Assembly (NCBI GenBank): GCA_944323045.1
Contig: CALUQX010000003.1
Location: 40,111-104,110, forward strand
Origin: Candidatus Gastranaerophilales bacterium
GTDB taxonomy: Bacteria > Cyanobacteriota > Vampirovibrionia > Gastranaerophilales > Gastranaerophilaceae
Length of the DNA: 64,000 nt
Direction: 5' to 3'
Made by a program: the position numbers and the translations under genes. Every line of letters begins with the position of its first letter. Positions within the stretch are counted from its first letter, which is position 1. The notes beneath the pieces were generated by a model. The model worked only from the letters and a program-made list of their open reading frames with translations, was not told where the DNA came from and ran no database searches. Below are positions 51,938 to 59,755 of this stretch, in pieces.

Positions 51938-53599
51938 ATGGCAACAAAAGAATTTTTTACTGACTCAGAAGAATTGAAAAAACTGATGTCAGCCGCTCGT
52001 GCAACAATCACTGCACCATTTTTCGGAAACAATGTAGAAGAAGTTAAATCAGTTTCTGAAGCGTACAAACTGGCAAAAAACAGCCCGGGTACTATTGAAT
52101 TGACAGGCATGCCTGTTTACAAACCTGAAAAAATAGGCTTACCTCAGGGGGCAAACCAGTTGTTATTCAACGACGGAACAGTAGTCGGCAGATGCGCTGC
52201 TGCTAGAAAAATCGTCGGTGAACCTAACTGTGATCTGAAATATTTACTTCCTATTATCCGTGAAGCTATTTATCAAACACGCGACAAATTAATGTATAAA
52301 ACTGAAGTTGTCGTAGGGTTGGAAGAAGACTTTATGGTAAAAGCTCACCTTATGATTCCGGAAGGTTTTGAAAATATTATGTATTCATGGATGTTGAACT
52401 TCCAGTACATAAACGAAACTTACGCTAATATGTATGCTGAATCCCGTCAATTACCGGACGGCGACATTTTCGTATTCTCAGATCCTGACTGGTCACATCC
52501 TGACTTCCCGTATGGATTAACCTTCTTTGATCCTGAACACAATTGTGCGGCTATTTTGGGTATGAGATATTTTGGCGAACACAAAAAAGGTACATTAACA
52601 CTTGCATGGGGCTGTGCAGCTCGTAACGGTTATGCATCATGCCATGGCGGTATGAAACGCTACAACCTTGATAACGGAAAATCATTCCAGGTAGCAGTAT
52701 TTGGTCTGTCAGGGTCAGGCAAATCAACTATTACTCACGCTAAACATAACAACAAATACAATATTACTGTTTTGCACGATGATGCATTTGTTATTAATGT
52801 TCATGACAAGTATACAATTGCGCTTGAACCTGCATACTTTGACAAAACAGCAGATTATCCGATTGGATGCGAAGACAACAAATATATCTTGACCCAGCAA
52901 AATGCCGGTGCAATACAGCTTGCTGACGGAAAAGTTGTTTCTGTAACAGAAGATATAAGAAACGGCAATGGTCGTGCAGTAAAATCTAAACTCTGGTCTC
53001 CAAACAGAGTCGACAGAATTGACCAGCCGATTAACGCTATTTTCTGGCTGATGAAAGACCCTACAATTCCTCCTGTATTGAAATTGTCAGGTTCATCATT
53101 AGGTGCTGCTATGGGGGCTACACTGGCTACAAAACGTACTTCTGCAGAAAGATTAGCTGCAGGGGTTGATCCGAATGCATTGGTTGTTGAACCTTATGCT
53201 AACCCGTTCAGAGTTTATCCGCTGGCTGTAGATTACACAAGATTCAAACAATTAATTGAAGATGGTGTTGACTGCTACATCCTGAATACCGGAGAATTTA
53301 TGGGTACAAAAGTTAAACCGGCTCATACACTCGGTATTATCGAAGCTATTGTTGAAGGTACTGCTAAATTCCATAAATGGGAAAACTTCTCAGATATTGA
53401 AATTATGGATATTGAAGGCTTTGACGCATCTTTCTCTAACAAAGATTATGCAAAACAATTTGTTGCACGTATGAATGACAGAATTGATTTTGTAAAATCA
53501 AGAGAAGTTGAAAAAGCAGGCATAGATAAATTACCTGCAGATGCACTGGAAGCTTTACAGGCAGTAGTTAAAGAAGCAACAGCATTAGCAGGTGTTTAA
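51938..53599 (+). CDS. pckA: Phosphoenolpyruvate carboxykinase (ATP)-like protein
   Basis: It interconverts oxaloacetate plus ATP with phosphoenolpyruvate. The 553-residue protein has the kinase loop FGLSGSGKSTITHAK (near 257; canonical GLSGTGKTTL), a metal-binding stretch VLHDDAFVIN (canonical LIGDDEH), TRFPVY-like NPFRVYPLAVDYTRF and ILNTGEFMG. It is clearly divergent from textbook PckA but of matching length and order. GGAG precedes the ATG at 51938. With the oxaloacetate decarboxylase at 2217-5468, the cell can shuttle carbon among PEP, oxaloacetate and pyruvate. A strong terminator follows. Confidence 0.75.
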   Translation: MATKEFFTDSEELKKLMSAARATITAPFFGNNVEEVKSVSEAYKLAKNSPGTIELTGMPVYKPEKIGLPQGANQLLFNDGTVVGRCAAARKIVGEPNCDLKYLLPIIREAIYQTRDKLMYKTEVVVGLEEDFMVKAHLMIPEGFENIMYSWMLNFQYINETYANMYAESRQLPDGDIFVFSDPDWSHPDFPYGLTFFDPEHNCAAILGMRYFGEHKKGTLTLAWGCAARNGYASCHGGMKRYNLDNGKSFQVAVFGLSGSGKSTITHAKHNNKYNITVLHDDAFVINVHDKYTIALEPAYFDKTADYPIGCEDNKYILTQQNAGAIQLADGKVVSVTEDIRNGNGRAVKSKLWSPNRVDRIDQPINAIFWLMKDPTIPPVLKLSGSSLGAAMGATLATKRTSAERLAAGVDPNALVVEPYANPFRVYPLAVDYTRFKQLIEDGVDCYILNTGEFMGTKVKPAHTLGIIEAIVEGTAKFHKWENFSDIEIMDIEGFDASFSNKDYAKQFVARMNDRIDFVKSREVEKAGIDKLPADALEALQAVVKEATALAGV

Positions 53600-53627
53600 T
53601 TCCACGGCATGCAAGCATAACTTTAAA

Positions 53628-53667
53628 ACAGAGATTCACAACTTTCCCGTGAATCTCTGTTTTTTTT
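53628..53667 (+). terminator. Terminator after the PEP carboxykinase-like gene
   Basis: ACAGAGATTCAC (53628-53639) pairs with GTGAATCTCTGT (53649-53660), followed by seven T. A shorter A-run on the other side lets it serve the minus-strand gene ending at 53683 as well. Confidence 0.92.
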
Positions 53668-53682
53668 AAAGTTCTTGTTAAA

Positions 53683-54171
53683 TTAAAGTTCATAATACAT
53701 TATATAATCATCCATAACATAATTATTGCCGATATCTGTCACTACAGATTCAACTATTTTGAACCCTAAATGTTTATAAAATTCTATTGAGCCAAAATTC
53801 TTTTTATTAACGGTGAGTCTTATTCCTTGAAGATGTTTATCAACAGCTTGCTGCCTGATAAATTCAAAACATTTTCTGCCGAGCGATAATCCCCTGTATT
53901 GTTGCAAAATATACAATTTAGAGAGAAACAGTTCTTTCCCTTGAGGCTGTATACCTGTATATCCGACGATTTTATCCTTGTAAGTCACAAAATAATATTC
54001 ATAGTTCAAGTTTTCTATCTGGTTTTTAATAGCCTCAAGTGACTGAAATTTCTCCAGCATGTATTCAATGCAATCAAGCGCATTTATGGAAATATAGTGT
54101 TCTTTCCATATCTCATCAGCCATGCCGGCAAGTTTTTTCATATCATTTTCATCTTTTACGGGATTAAACAT
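53683..54171 (-). CDS. GNAT-family N-acetyltransferase
   Basis: A 162-residue acetyl-CoA-dependent acetyltransferase. Motif B/A region: KLYILQQYRGLSLGRKCFEFI (the QxxGxG/A loop is YRGLSLGRK), then IRLTVNKKNFGSIEFYKHLGFKIVE, the hallmark second half of the fold. The substrate is unknown; a small amine or ribosomal-protein-like target is possible. Preceded by GAGAGGGG. It is the last gene of a minus-strand run. Confidence 0.88.
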   Translation of the reverse strand: MFNPVKDENDMKKLAGMADEIWKEHYISINALDCIEYMLEKFQSLEAIKNQIENLNYEYYFVTYKDKIVGYTGIQPQGKELFLSKLYILQQYRGLSLGRKCFEFIRQQAVDKHLQGIRLTVNKKNFGSIEFYKHLGFKIVESVVTDIGNNYVMDDYIMYYEL

Positions 54172-54192
54172 AATTTGCCCCCTCTCTAAATA

Positions 54193-54639
54193 TTAAACTC
54201 TAATTTTAACTACGACTTTTTTAACCGGCAAAGATTCATTGCCATAATTCATCTGCGGCTGATGCGCTTCGTCAGGAAAGAGCATTGCGAAAAAGCCCTT
54301 TTGCAGGATTACGGAATTCATGCGAAACTCAGGTCTATCAAAAAACATAATATCCCTGCTGGCATCATATTGTTCTGCAATAGAAAGTCCTGCAAGGTCT
54401 GTAAATTGTAATTCTTCTTTGCCGGACAAAAGCAGTTGAATATCAATGTATTTTTTATGCGCCTCAGGTCTGCAATTTTCCGGCGATTTTGTATTATAAC
54501 ATTCAACATTGGCGTAATTGTCACCGCCGAGTTCATGCCTGCCGATGGCAATGTCCTCTGAGAGTTCTTTTATAAATTTTACCGCAAAATCCGGTATTTC
54601 CGCATATTTATCTATATTTTCAATTTTGTCATATATCAT
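54193..54639 (-). CDS. YhcH/YjgK/YiaL family protein
   Basis: A 148-residue cupin-like protein. MIYDKIENIDKY at the start, AHKKYIDIQLLLSGKEEL (the E/H-x-H-x-Y-x-D-I-Q signature) and FAMLFPDEAHQPQM with its metal-binding residues are typical. Relatives are linked to sugar (sialic acid, N-acetyl sugar or beta-galactoside) use, possibly as anomerases. It sits downstream of the pseudopilin and upstream of the GNAT gene on the same strand. Confidence 0.88.
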   Translation of the reverse strand: MIYDKIENIDKYAEIPDFAVKFIKELSEDIAIGRHELGGDNYANVECYNTKSPENCRPEAHKKYIDIQLLLSGKEELQFTDLAGLSIAEQYDASRDIMFFDRPEFRMNSVILQKGFFAMLFPDEAHQPQMNYGNESLPVKKVVVKIRV

Positions 54640-54645
54640 TGTTTT

Positions 54646-55473
54646 TTACCTTATCATGTATTTTATTGGTTTAACCGGCACCATAATACAGTCAGCATTA
54701 GCGTTGACTGAATCATTACATCTGGTATCTATTGTTACAGTGCCACAATATGTTGGAGACTTAATAAATCCTGATTTACAGGCTGCTTCCTGAAACGAAA
54801 CACTTTTCAAAAGCCAGTGTTCACTACGGGTTTCATTGCCGCCAACATTGGCAAACTCATCGGCTCTCACACTGAATTGCATAAGAAAATTACTGTTGCC
54901 GCCTGATTTACCGCTATCTGGATAAGCAGGAATAACTTTTCCTGATTTTGTCAAATAAAACGGATAGACATCCTGATACAATTTGCCGCTGCCACGCTCG
55001 TTGTCTATATCAATGTATATAGTGTACCCCTGCGCATCGTTTTCATCTTCACCGGCTAATTTGGTAATTGGATTATACCACGGGTTTAAATTATAAAATC
55101 TCATACCGTTTCTTGTTACAAGATTTGGATTCAATTTAGTAAAATCAGTTGTTGTGGTTATTGCGTGTGTATTACTACAGGATGGTGTGACATCAACGCC
55201 GTTTACCTCAAGTTCTTTATCGTAAATATTTATTAATTCTTCCATTTTTGAGCATAAGCCGGTTGCGGGTATTGTTCCGTCTTCACTTTCATAAACCAAT
55301 TCTGCAGCCAGATCAGTAAGCGCAGTATATGCAGCATAATAATTGTATTTGTTTACACGGGTAATTTTACTTGTAGTAATCTGCAAAGTTACAGAAACAA
55401 CTATTGCAAGAACAACCATTGTAATAACAATTTCTGCAAGTGTATAAGCATTTTTTAGATTAAATTTTTTCAT
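54646..55473 (-). CDS. Type IV pilin-like (pseudopilin) protein, second copy
   Basis: A 275-residue protein. MKKFNLKNAYTLAEIVITM is a prepilin leader: cleavage between Ala9 and Tyr10 with Glu14 at +5, followed by VVLAIVVSVTLQI. The soluble part has several Cys (GLCSKM, TPSCSN, EAACKS, TYCGTV, DTRCND) suggesting disulfides. It differs in sequence from the pilin at 12413 beyond the leader. AAGGA precedes the ATG. It sits in a minus-strand run after the transketolase half-gene, with no pilus assembly genes nearby. Confidence 0.8.
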   Translation of the reverse strand: MKKFNLKNAYTLAEIVITMVVLAIVVSVTLQITTSKITRVNKYNYYAAYTALTDLAAELVYESEDGTIPATGLCSKMEELINIYDKELEVNGVDVTPSCSNTHAITTTTDFTKLNPNLVTRNGMRFYNLNPWYNPITKLAGEDENDAQGYTIYIDIDNERGSGKLYQDVYPFYLTKSGKVIPAYPDSGKSGGNSNFLMQFSVRADEFANVGGNETRSEHWLLKSVSFQEAACKSGFIKSPTYCGTVTIDTRCNDSVNANADCIMVPVKPIKYMIR

Positions 55474-55488
55474 AGCACAATCCTTAAA

Positions 55489-56313
55489 TTAACTTAATTC
55501 TGCAAGTGCACGCTCATAATCTTCTTTATTCGGAGCTTTACCGTGCCAGCCGGCATTGTTTTCCATAAAACTTACGCCCTTACCTTTTATTGTATTTGCG
55601 ATAATTGCAGTCGGCACATTATTTGCTTTAGCTTTTTCAATAGCCTCATAAATTGCGTTTAAATCATGCCCGTCAATTTCAATTACATCCCAGTTAAAAG
55701 CTTTGAGTTTAGCATCCAGCGGATCTAAGGATTTAATGCTTTCAGTACAGCCGTCTATTTGCAGCCGGTTGCGGTCAATAATTGCAACGAGATTATCGAG
55801 TTTTCGCTGGGGTGCCTGCATAAATGCCTCCCAAACATTGCCTTCCTGAAGTTCGCCGTCACCTAACAAAGCAAAAACATGAGCAGGATTATTATCCAGT
55901 TTAAGTCCCATGGCAATACCGCAGGCAATAGACAACCCCTGTCCTAATGAGCCGGTTGCGACTTCAACTCCCGGACAAAAAGGCACCGGATGCCCCTGAA
56001 GTCTTGAGCCGAAAAGTCTAAACGTCATTAACTCTTCTTTTGGGAAATATCCAAGCTGTGCCAGCACGCAATACAATATTGATGATGCATGACCTTTTGA
56101 AAGTACAAATCTGTCACGTTTATCAAAATCTTTATCCTTAGTCCATTTGGGTACAGTTTTCATGCATTTGTGAAAAAGTACAGTCATAATTTCTGTTGCG
56201 GAAAGTGCCCCGCCCAAGTGTCCTGATTGCGCATTATATATCATTTTTAGGATATTAATACGATTTTCTTTACATAATGACTTTAATTTTTTAATTTCAA
56301 TTTCATCAAGCAT
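55489..56313 (-). CDS. Transketolase, N-terminal subunit
   Basis: A 274-residue thiamine-diphosphate-binding half of transketolase. The domain is complete: QSGHLGGALSATEIM (His for ThDP chemistry), GHPVPFCPGVEVATGSLGQGLS, and the ThDP motif LLGDGELQEGNVWEAF. It stops at the end of the PP domain, so it needs a separate C-terminal (Pyr domain) partner. That partner usually follows immediately but is absent here: the next gene is a pseudopilin. Only three bases separate it from the glycosyltransferase gene upstream. The reaction, if assembled, moves two-carbon units between sugar phosphates. Confidence 0.88.
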   Translation of the reverse strand: MLDEIEIKKLKSLCKENRINILKMIYNAQSGHLGGALSATEIMTVLFHKCMKTVPKWTKDKDFDKRDRFVLSKGHASSILYCVLAQLGYFPKEELMTFRLFGSRLQGHPVPFCPGVEVATGSLGQGLSIACGIAMGLKLDNNPAHVFALLGDGELQEGNVWEAFMQAPQRKLDNLVAIIDRNRLQIDGCTESIKSLDPLDAKLKAFNWDVIEIDGHDLNAIYEAIEKAKANNVPTAIIANTIKGKGVSFMENNAGWHGKAPNKEDYERALAELS

Positions 56314-56316
56314 TTT

Positions 56317-57036
56317 CTATACCTTTCTAAAAATACGTTCTTGTAAAACGCTTATTACAAACAATGGCAATGTCGGGAAAATTCTTTTAAATCTTTTCGG
56401 TTCTTTAATTGTGCGATACAACCACTCAAGTCCTGCCTTCTGCCAGAAAACAGGTGCGCGTTTCACCATGCCTGACCAGACATCAAAACTTCCGCCCACA
56501 CCTATTGCAAGTGTCTCCGGCAAAATATCTTTTACGCGACGGTTAAATATTTCCTGTTTAGGTGAGCCGAGTGCAGTTAAAAGCAAATCAGGTTTAGCTT
56601 TTTGGAGTGCATCCAATACAGCATCATCATCTTTAAAATAGCCATCCTGCAAGTATACAATATTAATTTCAGGGCATTGAGCCTTTAGATTTTCAACAGT
56701 TTTCGCAATAATTTCCGGCTTTGCACCAACTAACGCAATAGATTTTTTGTTTTTGGTAAAAACATCAATAAGAGTACGCGCAAGTTCAACACCTGCTATA
56801 CGTCTTACTTTATATCCAAGTATTTTAAGTCCTATCTCAACCCCGATGCCATCAGGTACAATAAGGTCTGCATTTTCTATTATATTTGCAAACTCTTTAT
56901 CTTTATGTGCCGCTGATATCATTTCAGGATTAATCGTAATAACCTGACCGTGATTGTCCAAAGCATATTGTACAGCTTCATCAAATGTAAAGGTATCAAC
57001 CGGCAGTCCCTGTAATTTTACAATATTACGTTCCAT
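56317..57036 (-). CDS. WecG/TagA/CpsF-family glycosyltransferase
   Basis: A 239-residue enzyme that adds an N-acetylmannosamine-type sugar to a lipid-linked acceptor in surface polysaccharide or teichoic-acid-like synthesis. Landmarks: TFDEAVQYAL, ITINPEMISAA, LIVPDGIGVEIG, RRIAGVELARTL, LTALGSPKQEIFN and VGGSFDVWSGMVKRAPVFWQKAGLEWLYR (the conserved C-terminal block). It lacks membrane helices, as usual; the C-terminus is basic and hydrophobic for membrane contact. First gene of a minus-strand run. Confidence 0.92.
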   Translation of the reverse strand: MERNIVKLQGLPVDTFTFDEAVQYALDNHGQVITINPEMISAAHKDKEFANIIENADLIVPDGIGVEIGLKILGYKVRRIAGVELARTLIDVFTKNKKSIALVGAKPEIIAKTVENLKAQCPEINIVYLQDGYFKDDDAVLDALQKAKPDLLLTALGSPKQEIFNRRVKDILPETLAIGVGGSFDVWSGMVKRAPVFWQKAGLEWLYRTIKEPKRFKRIFPTLPLFVISVLQERIFRKV

Positions 57037-57100
57037 ATTACTATTATAACCTTAATTTACAAATAAGTAAATAGCGCAAGTTAAATCTTTTCGATAAAGA

Positions 57101-58159
57101 TTAAATAACAACTTTATGTAAACCTTTAGGCTTGTCCACATTACGTTTTAACTTTGTAGCCATTTCAAGCGCAAGGAGCTGGCATATTACAATAACTGCA
57201 AAAGATTTTATCATTTCACTTTCTATATCAACATTAATATTATAATTTATTTTAACCTTATCATTTGCATTTCCGATTATACATACCGGCGGATTGTAAT
57301 CTGCTTTAATTTTATTAAGATTTTTTATTGCAGTGTAGCTTAAATCATTTACGGAAATATGCAAAAGTGCTGATTTATTGTTGAGAACAGCAACATGCCC
57401 GTGCATGAATTCCCCTAGAATGCTTGCTGTAACATTAAGATAAGAAGTTTCTTTAATCTTTAAACATGCTTCTTTGGCAAGTGCATACGATATGCCGTCA
57501 GCAGTAATAACAATATTTTTATAACGTGTCAAAAATTTTGCCAGCTCTTTAATTTTTGGACGCAATTCAAATACCGATTGAATCTCTGCGGATAATTTAT
57601 GCAAATCTTCAATATAATTACTTATATCAATGCCTTTAAGATGAGCGTATTTTAAAACAATTAATGCAAGACACAGCATCTGTGCAGTCAAAGATTTTGT
57701 CGCAGCAATGCTTTTTTCTTCACCGGCATGACAGTCCACCTTAAAATCTGCAGCCTGCCATATTGTAGACTCTTTTTTGTTTGTAATACAGAGTGTCCGC
57801 ATTCCGAGTTCTTTAGCTTTGTTTAAAGCTTTATTTGTATCAGAAGTTTCGCCGGACTGGGTTATAAAAATATACAAAATATTATCAGCGTGCGGCACAG
57901 CAGATTTCAGTAAAAATTCGCTTGAATATATTGCACGTGCTTCCAATTGCGCAACGTTACCGAATAAGTCAGCGGCAAACCTTGCGCTATGATAAGACGA
58001 GCCGCTTGCCACCAGCACAAACTTATCAACATCTGTTGGAATATCAAACAGTATATAATTGTCGTCGTTAATACTTGTTTCAACGATATGTTTGAGAATT
58101 TCCGGCTGTTCCAGAATTTCTTGCTCCATACTCGTCTGTTTGCTTTGTTTAAAAAACAT
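57101..58159 (-). CDS. SIS-domain sugar-phosphate isomerase/aminotransferase (GlmS C-half-like)
   Basis: About 352 residues with two SIS domains and no N-terminal glutaminase. MEQEILEQPEIL matches the start of the GlmS isomerase half. VLVASGSSYHSARFA (first phosphate-sugar loop), FITQSGETSDTNKAL and EKSIAATKSLTAQ follow, and the C-terminus VDKPKGLHKVV resembles the GlmS end (RNVDxPRNLAKSVT). It may isomerise or deaminate an amino-sugar phosphate. I choose the ATG at 58159, seven bases after GAGG; an ATG two codons earlier is too close. Confidence 0.82.
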   Translation of the reverse strand: MFFKQSKQTSMEQEILEQPEILKHIVETSINDDNYILFDIPTDVDKFVLVASGSSYHSARFAADLFGNVAQLEARAIYSSEFLLKSAVPHADNILYIFITQSGETSDTNKALNKAKELGMRTLCITNKKESTIWQAADFKVDCHAGEEKSIAATKSLTAQMLCLALIVLKYAHLKGIDISNYIEDLHKLSAEIQSVFELRPKIKELAKFLTRYKNIVITADGISYALAKEACLKIKETSYLNVTASILGEFMHGHVAVLNNKSALLHISVNDLSYTAIKNLNKIKADYNPPVCIIGNANDKVKINYNINVDIESEMIKSFAVIVICQLLALEMATKLKRNVDKPKGLHKVVI

Positions 58160-58182
58160 ATACATTCCTCTTAATATAAATT

Positions 58183-58215
58183 AATGGCGGGTATATATAT
58201 AATATTCCCGCCATT
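58183..58215 (-). terminator. Hairpin after gatB
   Basis: AATGGCGGG (58183-58191) pairs exactly with CCCGCCATT (58207-58215) across an AT-rich loop. It lies between the gatB stop and the SIS gene on the minus strand. The stem is strong but the following T-run is short, so termination may be partial. Confidence 0.6.
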
Positions 58216-58229
58216 ATTCAAAAAATTTC

Positions 58230-59672
58230 TTAACCCAGAATTTCTTTTAACAATTCATTAACAGTTTTCGGGTTAGCGCGTCCTTTAGTTTCCTTCATAA
58301 CCTGACCTACGAAGAAACCTAACAGTTGCGTTTTACCGCCGCGGTAAGCTTCAACCTGCTGCGGATTAGCATCAACAACCTTTTGTACTATTGCCTTAAT
58401 TGCACCTTCGTCGCTAATCTGGCTTAAGCCGCGGTCTTCAACTATTTTAGATGCGGCAGTGCCGTCTTTCATCATATCGATAATTATTTGTTTACCGATA
58501 TTGTTTGAAATTGTATTTTTTTCAATAAGTGAAATTAATTCCGCAAGATTTTCCGGAGTAAGTTTTGTATCTGTAATTTCGATTTTTTCTTCTTTCAAAT
58601 ATGCGGCAATTTCACCCATTATAAAGTTAACTGCAATTTTTGGAGAAGCACCGAGTTCAAGCACTTTGTCAAAGAATAAAGCAAGCCCCATTTGTTCAAC
58701 GATTACATTTGCATCGTATTCGCTCAAACCGAGCTCCATATATCTTTTACGTTTTTGAGAAGGCAGTTCTGGCATTTTGTCTTTAATTTCCTGCACCCAT
58801 TCTCTTGATATTTTTAAAGGCATCAAATCCGGCTCAGGGAAGTAGCGGTAATCGTGAGCGTCTTCTTTGCCGCGCATTGAACGGGTTTCTCTGGCATTAT
58901 CATCCCAGAGGCGGGTTTCTTGAACAACTTTTCCGCCTTCTTCTACAATTTCGATTTGTCTGTCAATTTCATATTCAATAGCACGCTGCAAAGCAGAAAA
59001 ACTATTTACGTTTTTAATTTCAGCACGTGTACCGAATTCTTTTGATCCCTTTGGCATAATTGAGATATTTGCATCACATCTCATTGAGCCTTCTTCAAGG
59101 TTGCCGTCGCAGACACCGATATAGCGGACAATACTTCTTAATTCTTCCATATATGCTCTTGCCTCATCAGAAGATCTCATATCAGGTTCAGATACTATTT
59201 CTAAAAGCGGAGTACCTGCACGGTTCAAATCCACTAATGAATAACTGGAGCCAGCAAGTCCGTCAGCGCCGGCATGGACAAGTTTACCGGCATCTTCTTC
59301 AAGGTGCGCACGTGTAATACCAATTCTCTTTCCGTTAATATCAAGATATCCGTTTACACAAATAGGTTCATCATACTGAGAAATCTGGTAACCTTTCGGC
59401 AAATCCGGATAGAAATATTGTTTTCTGTCGAATTTGCAGCGTTCAGGAATTTCACAGTTCAAAGCAAGACCTGTTAAAATCCCCATATTAACAGCTTCTT
59501 TATTCAAAACTGGCAGCACACCAGGCATCCCGAGCGTAATCGGACTAACTTCTGTATTCTGTTCTTTACCGAATTCTGTTCCGTCCGGCGCAAATATTTT
59601 GGATTTAGTTTTCAATTGAGCGTGAACTTCCAGCCCGATAACTACTTCATACTTATCTCTTAAATTTTCCAT
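58230..59672 (-). CDS. gatB: Asp-tRNA(Asn)/Glu-tRNA(Gln) amidotransferase subunit B
   Basis: A 480-residue, full-length GatB. YEVVIGLEVHAQLKTKSK at the start, LPVLNKEAV, QYFYPDLPKGYQISQYD (the kinase site), LEEDAGKLVH, DLNRAGTPLLEIVSEPD, NISIMPKGS and a C-terminal tail domain with GFFVGQVMKETKGRANP are all present. With GatA and GatC it converts misacylated Glu-tRNA(Gln) or Asp-tRNA(Asn) to the amide forms. gatA and gatC are not next to it. AAGGAG precedes the ATG. Confidence 0.97.
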   Translation of the reverse strand: MENLRDKYEVVIGLEVHAQLKTKSKIFAPDGTEFGKEQNTEVSPITLGMPGVLPVLNKEAVNMGILTGLALNCEIPERCKFDRKQYFYPDLPKGYQISQYDEPICVNGYLDINGKRIGITRAHLEEDAGKLVHAGADGLAGSSYSLVDLNRAGTPLLEIVSEPDMRSSDEARAYMEELRSIVRYIGVCDGNLEEGSMRCDANISIMPKGSKEFGTRAEIKNVNSFSALQRAIEYEIDRQIEIVEEGGKVVQETRLWDDNARETRSMRGKEDAHDYRYFPEPDLMPLKISREWVQEIKDKMPELPSQKRKRYMELGLSEYDANVIVEQMGLALFFDKVLELGASPKIAVNFIMGEIAAYLKEEKIEITDTKLTPENLAELISLIEKNTISNNIGKQIIIDMMKDGTAASKIVEDRGLSQISDEGAIKAIVQKVVDANPQQVEAYRGGKTQLLGFFVGQVMKETKGRANPKTVNELLKEILG

Positions 59673-59755
59673 AATATCTCCTTGTTTCTATAAGAATATA
59701 ATAACATAAAAAGAAGCAAAGGGAATAGTTTAGTGAGATTTGTTCACCAGTCAGT

